From positions 1 through 64,000 of the forward strand of contig CAZUPI010000002.1 of assembly GCA_964621755.1 (NCBI GenBank): DNA of 64,000 bases, written 5' to 3'. Position 1 is the stretch's first letter. Each line of letters begins with the position of its first letter. The stretch is from UMGS1696 sp964621755. Lineage in GTDB: Bacteria > Bacillota > Clostridia > Oscillospirales > CAG-272. A program made the translations under genes and the position numbers. Below are positions 29,851 to 37,171 of the stretch, one piece after another. The notes under the pieces are model-generated. The model searched no databases. It saw nothing but the letters and a program-made list of their open reading frames with translations, and was not told where the DNA came from.

Positions 29851-30696
29851 TCACATTTTGTAAACTCCGCGCAGCAAAGCAATTTCGTGCGCATAGCCGT
29901 CGAGCTCGTTCGGCGTCTCAAGATAGAACGGCAGACTGCGCAGAAGCGGGTGGTTGATGACAGCCGTCAGCGCCGGAAGGCCTATGCAGCCCTCGCCGAT
30001 TTTGGCATGCCTGTCCTTATGAGATGTCGGCGGATTCATGGAATCGTTCAGATGCACCGCACGGAGCTTATCAATGCCGACAACGCGGTCGAACTCGCGC
30101 AGCACACCGTCGAGGTCCCCAATGATATCGTAACCCGCGTCGCTCACGTGGCAAGTATCGAAGCATACGCCTAAGTTGTCGCGGAAGCGCGTGTCAACAC
30201 GTTCGATAATTGAGGCAAGCTCTTCAAAAGAGCGTCCGATTTCCGTCCCTTTTCCCGCCATTGTCTCAAGCATCACAACCGTGCTCATCCCCTCCCACAT
30301 TACGTGGTCGAGCATATCCGCAATATAGGCAATGCCTATATCAACTCCCTGTCCCGTGTGACATCCGGGGTGAAAGTTGTACAGCGAGCCCGGTAGATTT
30401 TTCAGAAAAACCAGCTCCTCGTGCATCGACTCACACGAGTATTGCCGGACCTCTTCCCTTGCCGAACAGGGGTTATATGTGTACGGCGCGTGCGCAAGCG
30501 GCATCACCATCCCACGGTCCGCAATAAACTGCCGAAGCGCCGCAATATCGTCGGGGTCGGGCTTCTTCGCACTGCGGCTGCCCCCTTTGGGATTTTTTGT
30601 AAAATACTGGAATGTGTCCCCGCCAATGGACGCAATCCGCTCGCCCATTGCAAGATATCCGCCCTCCGTTGATAAATGGCATCCTATCTTTAACAT
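29851..30696 (-). CDS. nfo: Deoxyribonuclease IV (AP endonuclease, Nfo type)
   Basis: A TIM-barrel zinc enzyme that cuts 5' of abasic sites in base-excision repair. The 281-residue protein begins KIGCHLSTEGGYLAMGERI and has the metal-binding elements FHPGCHTGQG, MLETMAGKGTEIG, GVCFDTCHVSDAGYD, HLNDSMNPPTSHKDRHA and IGEG, and ends near ETPNELDGYAHE. AAGGAG precedes the ATG by about 9 nt. It is monocistronic and divergent from the YihY-family gene. Confidence 0.94.
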   Translation of the reverse strand: MLKIGCHLSTEGGYLAMGERIASIGGDTFQYFTKNPKGGSRSAKKPDPDDIAALRQFIADRGMVMPLAHAPYTYNPCSAREEVRQYSCESMHEELVFLKNLPGSLYNFHPGCHTGQGVDIGIAYIADMLDHVMWEGMSTVVMLETMAGKGTEIGRSFEELASIIERVDTRFRDNLGVCFDTCHVSDAGYDIIGDLDGVLREFDRVVGIDKLRAVHLNDSMNPPTSHKDRHAKIGEGCIGLPALTAVINHPLLRSLPFYLETPNELDGYAHEIALLRGVYKM

Positions 30697-30873
30697 AATT
30701 TCAATCTCTCCTTCGGAATCACGCGCCGCCTTTTTTCTATGTATCGGTCGGTTTTGCGAATTTTGCTTGATTTATTTTTTAATAAAATTGCAAGTTGATT
30801 ATAAATGTAATAAATTTGTAATAAAATAATTGTATAATTAAGTACATAACTATAAATTGAAGAGGTATCTCCA

Positions 30874-31746
30874 TTGAAGTCGCGTGTCTACAGATTCCGG
30901 GCAGTATGGATGTACTGTCGTGATATCGTCGGACTCATCACCGATGATAAAATCACAATCTACGCGGCCCAGGCGTCGTTTTTTGTCATAATCTCCGCCG
31001 TGCCGTTTCTCTCCCTCCTCATTTCCATCATCGGTATTGTGGCGCCTGCTGAAGTGCCGGATTTTTTCGGCAATCTTCCCGTCTCTGATAGTTTTGCCGA
31101 CATTCTCAACACTATCCTCACTGAGCTGAAGACCGCTCCGAACGTTTCCCTGTTGTCCGTTTCCGCCGTGACGACCCTTTGGAGCGCCTCTAAGGGAATC
31201 ACCGCCATACGAGGCGGCATCGAAAAAGTATACCATGCAAAGCGCGGAAAAAATATCGTCTCCCGTCGGATAAAGTCGCTTGTGATCACCCTTGTCTTCA
31301 TCGCCCTTATCGTCGCCGTGGTGGTTCTTCTTTTGTTTGGGGATTTCATCTCAGACCAGTTGAGCATCATTCACATCTCCGATATCGTACTGCGGATGCG
31401 GGCGCCGTTTTTTGTACTGTTCATGTGCATTATCTTCACCGCGACGTACGCCTTCACGGCCAAGCGAAGCGAATTCGTCAAGGGTGGGATTTTGCCGCAC
31501 ATTCCCGGCGCCGTCTTCTCCTCTGTGGGGTGGGTTGCTTTCTCTTATTTTTATTCTCTCTACATCAACCATTTTCCGAACGCGTCATACATTTACGGCA
31601 GTCTCGCCGCCGTGTGTTTGATTATGCTGTGGCTTTACTTCTGTATGATAATTCTTCTTCTCGGCGCTGAAGTCAACAAAATCTACTTTGCCGGCAAGCC
31701 GCATGATGCGACCGCCTCTGAGGGAGAGAATTCCCGTTCAGAATAA
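30874..31746 (+). CDS. YihY/BrkB-family inner membrane protein
   Basis: A 290-residue polytopic protein starting with TTG (AGAGGT lies 7 nt upstream). The family pattern is clear: ITIYAAQASFFVIISAVPFLSLL in the first helix, WSASKGITAIRGGIEKVY, then four further helices with PGAVFSSVGWVAFSYFYSLYI and the C-terminal YGSLAAVCLIMLWLYFCMIILLLGAEVN. It was once called ribonuclease BN in error; the real function (possibly transport or envelope) is unknown. Confidence 0.9.
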   Translation: MKSRVYRFRAVWMYCRDIVGLITDDKITIYAAQASFFVIISAVPFLSLLISIIGIVAPAEVPDFFGNLPVSDSFADILNTILTELKTAPNVSLLSVSAVTTLWSASKGITAIRGGIEKVYHAKRGKNIVSRRIKSLVITLVFIALIVAVVVLLLFGDFISDQLSIIHISDIVLRMRAPFFVLFMCIIFTATYAFTAKRSEFVKGGILPHIPGAVFSSVGWVAFSYFYSLYINHFPNASYIYGSLAAVCLIMLWLYFCMIILLLGAEVNKIYFAGKPHDATASEGENSRSE

Positions 31747-31767
31747 AAATAGCAATATCGTTAATAA

Positions 31768-31837
31768 CTTAGGGGGACCTTTTCTTTCAGGAAAGGTCCC
31801 CCTAAGAACCCCTCCAAACCTTTTTTTAGGCGGGGGG
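31768..31837. terminator. Double-hairpin terminator (repeat-family copy C)
   Basis: The first stem is 31768-31782 with 31792-31806. It is followed by CCCCTCC (31809-31815), a T-run, and GGCGGGG (31829-31835), which can form a second hairpin with one mismatch. It lies between converging genes. Confidence 0.65.
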
Positions 31838-31848
31838 AATTATTATTT

Positions 31849-33450
31849 TCACTGCGCGTCCGGAACGTCGCCCGTTGTCTGCTGAGTCGTCTCGGCGTTG
31901 AATTCAGCGATATAAGCGTCATGTTCGGCCTTTGTGGCTGAGAAGTACGTTACACCTTTATTGGCTACAAAGTAGTAATAATTCGTCGATACTGGCGACA
32001 GAGCGGCAAGCATAGCGCTCGCACTGGGATTTGCAATCGGTCCCGGCGGCAATCCGTCATGGGTGTATGTGTTATACGGCGTATCGTATAACAGGTCACT
32101 CGCCGTCACCGTCTTCGGGCGCTCGCCCGTATCATGCGCTATCGCATACAGCACCGTCGCGTCACTCTCAAGCTGTGGGAACGACCATTTGTTATTCAAA
32201 CGGTTATGGAACACCGACGATACTAAGAAGAATTCGGATGACGAAGCTGCCTCCTTTTCTATTAAAGAGGCAAGAGTTATCATCTCATCGACTGTGTAGC
32301 CAAGCTCGGCACACTGGTCTCGGTATTCCTTTGTGAAGATTTGCGTGAAGCGTTTCAGCAGCTTATCAATTACGGTTGCTTCGCTTGAACTCTTGTAGAA
32401 CTCATATGTGTCCGGGAACAGGTATCCGTCTAGACGGTATATCCGGTTTTCGGTTCTTCCGCTTTCCTCAAGCTCATCGATAAACCAGTAGTCGAAATCA
32501 TAATTCTGTATTACGTCCACGTATCCCTCTCGCGTACCGATTCCGTACGATACGAACAAATCGATGATTTCATCCGTCGTATAACCTTCCGGTATCGTGA
32601 TACGTTCCGTTCCGCTGACGGGCTTTTCCTTGAACTCAGCTAGCAAGGCGTCGTAGTTCATCATCGGAGACACAGAGTACGTGCCGGCTAAGAATTCGCC
32701 GTTGTCATGCTCGGCTACCGCGTACAGCTTGAAGATTGTCGGGTATTTGATAACGTCGTTTTTATACAGAATTTCCGATACCTCCTCAAGTGTCGCATAC
32801 TCCGGTATCGTAATCTCGACCACCTCATCCGACTTCACGAATGCGTACACATCATTCGAAACAACGATCATCGTTATCGCTAAAAATATCGATATCACCA
32901 GCACAAATATAATGTAAACTACCGCCCTGACGACGCTGACGACTGTGTTGCCTCCCTCGTCGCTCCCGGGATATTTGCGCTCTTTTTTTGTGCTTTTGAC
33001 ACTGCTGTTTCTGTTTTCTGACGCTGTGACACGATGCACATTGGCATTCTCGACCGTGCCAATCGACATATCCGTCATCTTGGTCTTCATCAGACCTTCT
33101 TCCGCTCTTTGCTGCACCATTCGGTTTCGGGCGGCTGGAGGAGTGCTCTGCGCCGGCGTATTGGCACTGCCACTACTGCTTGGCCGAACCACTTGTCTGC
33201 CCGTTCCCATCCGCGTCTGCGGCACACGATTCTGCTGAGGTCTTCCCGCACGGGTATTCTGCATATTCTGCGTACCTTGTGTCTTATGCGTATTCTGCGT
33301 ACCGTTTTCTTGGATGCGGTTCCGCAGGTTTTCGGACGACCGATTTGCCGTCTGCGGATTTTGGGCACTATTCGGGCGCAGGTTACCTGAACTCGTCCTG
33401 TTCGTTGGTCCGTTTTGTTGTGGTTGGTTATAGTTATCCGTAAATATCAC
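31849..33450 (-). CDS. mltG: Endolytic murein transglycosylase MltG (YceG family)
   Basis: MltG cuts nascent glycan strands on the outside of the membrane. The 533-residue protein has a Gln/Asn/Arg-rich cytoplasmic tail (1-170), one membrane helix (~173-196), a LysM-like subdomain and the YceG domain with the catalytic Glu in ASLIEKEAASSSEF, followed by HNRLNNKWSFPQLESDATV and YNTYTHDGLPPGPIANPS. It starts with a GTG at 33450, where GAGGTGAT overlaps the codon, so the start is uncertain. It follows the CPBP gene by 26 bp. Confidence 0.93.
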   Translation of the reverse strand: MIFTDNYNQPQQNGPTNRTSSGNLRPNSAQNPQTANRSSENLRNRIQENGTQNTHKTQGTQNMQNTRAGRPQQNRVPQTRMGTGRQVVRPSSSGSANTPAQSTPPAARNRMVQQRAEEGLMKTKMTDMSIGTVENANVHRVTASENRNSSVKSTKKERKYPGSDEGGNTVVSVVRAVVYIIFVLVISIFLAITMIVVSNDVYAFVKSDEVVEITIPEYATLEEVSEILYKNDVIKYPTIFKLYAVAEHDNGEFLAGTYSVSPMMNYDALLAEFKEKPVSGTERITIPEGYTTDEIIDLFVSYGIGTREGYVDVIQNYDFDYWFIDELEESGRTENRIYRLDGYLFPDTYEFYKSSSEATVIDKLLKRFTQIFTKEYRDQCAELGYTVDEMITLASLIEKEAASSSEFFLVSSVFHNRLNNKWSFPQLESDATVLYAIAHDTGERPKTVTASDLLYDTPYNTYTHDGLPPGPIANPSASAMLAALSPVSTNYYYFVANKGVTYFSATKAEHDAYIAEFNAETTQQTTGDVPDAQ

Positions 33451-33476
33451 CTCTCATATCGATTGAGGTAGTACCG

Positions 33477-34415
33477 CTATAGCTTTGTCAGGGTCGCTAC
33501 AACGAAAATTATCACGAGAAGCAGAAACGTCGGTGTGATGAAAGCCTCCGAAATCCGCACGAAGATATTCTTTCTGCGGTCGGCATGGGTTACGTAGTCT
33601 GATGCCACGTTTCTGTTTGCCATATCGCGGTAGATTCCGTGCGCCTCAAAGCACATCAGCATCCCTGATATGATCACCACCGTCGCGAGAATTATCACGA
33701 GAAGAGTCATGCTGACATTCTGCTTGTCCACAATGGTCAGCACGTATTTCTCGAACAGCAGTACTGCGGCGTTGTTCAGTGCGTGAATGCACACGGACGC
33801 GACAACCGAGCGCGTCGCGTATGTAACACCCGACAGCACGATACCGGAAAAGAAATACACGGGAAACCGTGCAAAGCTGAAGTGTGACATTGCAAACATG
33901 ACCGCGCTCATGACAACTGCAATCGACGCGCCGTATCGCTCATACTCGCCAATGACGATTCCGCGAAACAGAAATTCCTCCGTCACCGCCGGAAGTACCG
34001 CAAACGCAAGCACAAGATATGCGCCGTCGAAAAACCGCTCATTCATCGCAAACGACGCATAATCCGTCGTCGAGGAAGCGGCGAACGACTCCGGTGTAAC
34101 GGTGTACATCAGGACGCTGATGAGCAGCACGCCCGCCACCATAAACACCGTCGCATACAGCAAGTACAGGATGTCAGATGAAGCAAACATCCGCAGCCGC
34201 ACTTTAGCCGAAAAGTCACGTCCGCGCACCTTATAGTAGAACAGCGACGGCACGGAGTACGTGATAAGCTGTATCACAACGACCGCCAGATAGGGATTTT
34301 CGTTCAGCCCAAGCGCATCCGCGGACAAAAAGCGCGCCGCTAAAATCAGCAGAAACACCACGATGAGGAGCACCGGGGTGAACATAGTCGCTTTTGGCTT
34401 GGCTACAGGAGGCAC
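33477..34415 (-). CDS. CPBP-family intramembrane metalloprotease
   Basis: Polytopic membrane protein with the CPBP/CAAX-protease motifs AVTEEFLFRGIVIGEYER (glutamate pair), FAMSHFSF (His) and SVCIHALNNAAVLLF (His and Asn). Relatives cut prenylated or signal peptides or act in bacteriocin immunity. A GTG at 34415, 2 bp after the 5-FCL stop and 7 nt after GGAAAGG, is the best start (312 residues). The substrate is unknown. Confidence 0.85.
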   Translation of the reverse strand: MPPVAKPKATMFTPVLLIVVFLLILAARFLSADALGLNENPYLAVVVIQLITYSVPSLFYYKVRGRDFSAKVRLRMFASSDILYLLYATVFMVAGVLLISVLMYTVTPESFAASSTTDYASFAMNERFFDGAYLVLAFAVLPAVTEEFLFRGIVIGEYERYGASIAVVMSAVMFAMSHFSFARFPVYFFSGIVLSGVTYATRSVVASVCIHALNNAAVLLFEKYVLTIVDKQNVSMTLLVIILATVVIISGMLMCFEAHGIYRDMANRNVASDYVTHADRRKNIFVRISEAFITPTFLLLVIIFVVATLTKL

Positions 34416-34417
34416 AG

Positions 34418-35089
34418 TTACGCCTTTCCGGGACGTGTCTTTTTCTGGTCTTTGGTGACACGAACTCCCTTTTCGGTAAGAAGGATATCCACTGACACAT
34501 CGAACCGCCCGCGCGGCACTTCGTTCAGGATATAGTCCGAGTAAACCACGCCGATGGTGCATCCCGAAAAGATAGAGAGATACCGGTCGTAGAATCCCTT
34601 GCCATATCCGAGGCGGTAACCCTCCTTGTCGTACACCAGTCCGGGGACGAAGCAAACCGCTCCGCCCGTCTCGTTCTGCGCATCGTATACGGGATTTTCT
34701 TCCGGCGGCTCGCAGATACCGTATGCATCCGGTTTCAGCTCATCAAGGGACGTTACCTCGTGGTACTTCATAGTATGGGTCTTCTTGTCGCATTTTGGGA
34801 ACAGCACCTTCTTCCCCTTTGCAAACGCCGCCTCCGCAATGGCGGAAACGTCGATTTCATCCGCGGACGCCGCGTACAAAAGCACGTACTCCGCATATCG
34901 GAAGCTGATAAGCCCCTCCGCAGCCGTACAGATAGCGGAGTCACGCTTCTGCTTTTCCTCCGCGCTCATCTGGCGGCGAAGCTGCTTATATTCCTCTCTG
35001 ATGTCGTCTTTTTGTTTTTTTATCATTTCGCAAGCACAGCAGCACCAAGTTCCTCTGCTGCCTTCTCTCCTTTCATAAAATTTACTCAT
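34418..35089 (-). CDS. 5-formyltetrahydrofolate cyclo-ligase with tmk-derived N-terminus
   Basis: The enzyme turns 5-formyl-THF into 5,10-methenyl-THF using ATP. The family motifs are present: IREEYKQLRRQMSAEE, FPKC, and the C-terminal VPGLVYDKEGYRLGYGKGFYDR (phosphate loop). The natural start is ATG at 35026, which once overlapped the DJ-1 stop (ATGA). The inserted 387-bp block brings tmk's leader and first four codons (MSKF), fused in frame after a 17-residue out-of-frame DJ-1 tail (YERREG...CACE). If the tmk start is used the protein has 223 residues; from 35026 it has 202. Confidence 0.88.
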   Translation of the reverse strand: MSKFYERREGSRGTWCCCACEMIKKQKDDIREEYKQLRRQMSAEEKQKRDSAICTAAEGLISFRYAEYVLLYAASADEIDVSAIAEAAFAKGKKVLFPKCDKKTHTMKYHEVTSLDELKPDAYGICEPPEENPVYDAQNETGGAVCFVPGLVYDKEGYRLGYGKGFYDRYLSIFSGCTIGVVYSDYILNEVPRGRFDVSVDILLTEKGVRVTKDQKKTRPGKA

Positions 35090-35464
35090 AATGTTCACTT
35101 CCGGGATAAATTTTCTCAATCAAACGGCGCGTCGTCTTTGAGCACCATCTCCATATATTGCTGCTTTGTTATCAGCACTCTGCGCGGCTTCTGACCTTCC
35201 GATCCGCTGACATAGCCGAGGTTTTCCATTGCGTCTATCAATTTTGCCGCACGTCCGTAGCCGAGGGACAGTTTGCGCTGTATTAGGGATGTCGATATTT
35301 TTCCGCTGTCGACCGCAAGCTCTATGGCAGCCTTCAGCATGGGGTCTTCGTTTTCTCCATCCTCGTCAGACTGCACAGCGCCTCCGGCAGACACAGACGC
35401 GCCCTTCTTCCCTCCCCCGCATTTCAGCGTTTCCTGCTCAATTTGCTTCTGCACTTCCTCGGAA
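35078..35464 (-). repeat. 387-bp inserted copy of the ftsK-tmk junction
   Basis: The block matches 36785-37171 at 386 of 387 positions by eye (the difference is at 35430/37137, Thr versus Ala). It contains codons for the last 115 FtsK residues, the ftsK stop, the tmk leader and tmk codons 1-4. It interrupts the DJ-1 gene inside a Cys codon with no loss of target bases. Confidence 0.93.
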
Positions 35465-35973
35465 CACGTCAGTGCGGTCAGCGTAAGGGCAAATTCAAGG
35501 GCGGCGCCCATTCCGCACGCCGTAACAAATTTACCGTCTACTTCAACGCGGCCGCCGGTATAGTCCGCGCCGTCGAGATATTTTTCAAAGCCGGGGAAAC
35601 AGGTTGCACGACGCCCGCGCAGCAGGCCGCGCTTGCCGGGAATCATGGGAGCCGCACAAATCGCTGCAACATACGCCCCCTCCGACACAGCCCGGTCAAG
35701 GAAGCGCTCTACGAGTTCGGATTCATCGAGATTTTTTGCGCCTGGCATTCCACCGGGAAAGATAATCATATTGATTTTTTCCTCTTCCGCGAGCTTTGCC
35801 GCCTTTTTGGCGGTCAGGTCGGCATTCACTGTAATACCATGCGCGCCGTTTACCGCGGAATCTCCCGCTTTGATTGAAACGGTCTTCACATCAAGGCCCG
35901 CCCGACGAAGCACATCTATCGGGGTGAGAGCCTCAATTTCCTCAAAGCCATCTGCCAAAAACTCTATTATCAT
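35116..35973 (-). CDS. DJ-1/PfpI family protein fused to a duplicated FtsK gamma domain
   Basis: Residues 1-170 are a DJ-1/PfpI protein: MIIEFLADGFEEIEALTPID, FPGGMPGAKNL, and the nucleophile elbow VAAICAAPMIPGKRG. At LTLTALTC the frame enters a copy of the FtsK C-terminus (residues 171-285), with the winged-helix gamma domain KISTSLIQRKLSLGYGRAAK. AGGTGAT lies 6 nt before the ATG at 35973, so this start is chosen over 35988. After the insert, an in-frame MKGEKAAEELGAAVLAK-stop continues the original gene; removing the insert gives 187 residues, the normal DJ-1 length. Activity of the chimera is unknown. Confidence 0.88.
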   Translation of the reverse strand: MIIEFLADGFEEIEALTPIDVLRRAGLDVKTVSIKAGDSAVNGAHGITVNADLTAKKAAKLAEEEKINMIIFPGGMPGAKNLDESELVERFLDRAVSEGAYVAAICAAPMIPGKRGLLRGRRATCFPGFEKYLDGADYTGGRVEVDGKFVTACGMGAALEFALTLTALTCSEEVQKQIEQETLKCGGGKKGASVSAGGAVQSDEDGENEDPMLKAAIELAVDSGKISTSLIQRKLSLGYGRAAKLIDAMENLGYVSGSEGQKPRRVLITKQQYMEMVLKDDAPFD

Positions 35974-36016
35974 AGTAATCACCTTCATACAAATGAATAT
36001 TTATATTATCTGCATT

Positions 36017-36025
36017 ATTATACCA
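36017..36025 (-). promoter_or_regulatory. Extended -10 promoter for the DJ-1 gene
   Basis: TGGTATAAT on the minus strand, about 45 bp before the DJ-1 start, in the 150-bp gap after tmk. No good -35 is seen. Confidence 0.45.
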
Positions 36026-36124
36026 TTGTTACGCAAAAAAGCGGTTAACAATCCATAAACAATCTTACATTTTAATGGATTATTTACAATTTCATCCTCA
36101 TTTTTCATGGGGCGTGCAAAGGAT

Positions 36125-36796
36125 TTACATTAGGTCTGCGACGACTGCGCGAATCTTCTCCGCGATTTTTTTCCGCGAATACGGTTCCGTGCCATCGTCG
36201 TCCGCGCACTTTACTACCGTCCATCCGCACTTATCTGCCACATACATGGCAGCCTCGCGGCACCGGTGAAGATATCCGACATCTTTCTCATGGATATCGA
36301 GCTTTGCTCCCGTCTCCTCGCTGCGCTTTTGCACCATGGCGTCGGACACCGTGTCCGGCATATCGAGCAGAATCACGCGGTCCGGTGACGGAAGCCCGAG
36401 TTTTTCAAATTCAAAATCCCACAGCCACGTGAGAAAACCGTCCCACTGCTCCCGCGGCAGCTTCGAAATCTGGTGATAAGCGTTCGCAGTGGTATATCGG
36501 TTTGCGATAAGGTAAGTATCGGAGTTGAGGTAATCCGCCCTCCACTGCGTCACGTAGCTGACATAGCGGTCTGCGGCGAAAAACATAGAGGCGGCATACG
36601 CATTCGTGTCGTCCGGATGTTCCCCAAGCTCTCCGCGCAGATACAGCTCGACAAGGGCTGCTCCTGCGCTCCCGTAGCTTGGGAAATCAATCACACGTAC
36701 CCTTTTGCCGGCTCTCTCCAGAAATTCGCGCAGATACAGTATCTGCGTTCCTTTTCCGGAACCGTCGAGTCCCTCCAGTACAATAAATTTACTCAT
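36125..36796 (-). CDS. tmk: Thymidylate kinase
   Basis: TMP kinase makes dTDP. The 223-residue protein starts MSKFIVLEGLDGSGKGTQ (P-loop), has VIDFPSYGS, FAADRY, and LIANRYTTANAYHQ, and a Lid region near DKVILLDMPDTVSDA-like DRVILLDMPDTVSDAM. GGAAG precedes the ATG at 36796. It lies 26 bp after ftsK. Its first four codons and leader are also found in the copy at 35078-35464. Confidence 0.94.
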   Translation of the reverse strand: MSKFIVLEGLDGSGKGTQILYLREFLERAGKRVRVIDFPSYGSAGAALVELYLRGELGEHPDDTNAYAASMFFAADRYVSYVTQWRADYLNSDTYLIANRYTTANAYHQISKLPREQWDGFLTWLWDFEFEKLGLPSPDRVILLDMPDTVSDAMVQKRSEETGAKLDIHEKDVGYLHRCREAAMYVADKCGWTVVKCADDDGTEPYSRKKIAEKIRAVVADLM

Positions 36797-37171
36797 AATG
36801 TTCACTTCCGGGATAAATTTTCTCAATCAAACGGCGCGTCGTCTTTGAGCACCATCTCCATATATTGCTGCTTTGTTATCAGCACTCTGCGCGGCTTCTG
36901 ACCTTCCGATCCGCTGACATAGCCGAGGTTTTCCATTGCGTCTATCAATTTTGCCGCACGTCCGTAGCCGAGGGACAGTTTGCGCTGTATTAGGGATGTC
37001 GATATTTTTCCGCTGTCGACCGCAAGCTCTATGGCAGCCTTCAGCATGGGGTCTTCGTTTTCTCCATCCTCGTCAGACTGCACAGCGCCTCCGGCAGACA
37101 CAGACGCGCCCTTCTTCCCTCCCCCGCATTTCAGCGCTTCCTGCTCAATTTGCTTCTGCACTTCCTCGGAA
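36785..37171 (-). repeat. Source copy of the 387-bp duplicated block
   Basis: This is the native ftsK 3' end (codons 921-1035), the 26-bp gap and the first four tmk codons. The other copy is at 35078-35464, offset 1707 bp in direct orientation. Confidence 0.93.
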
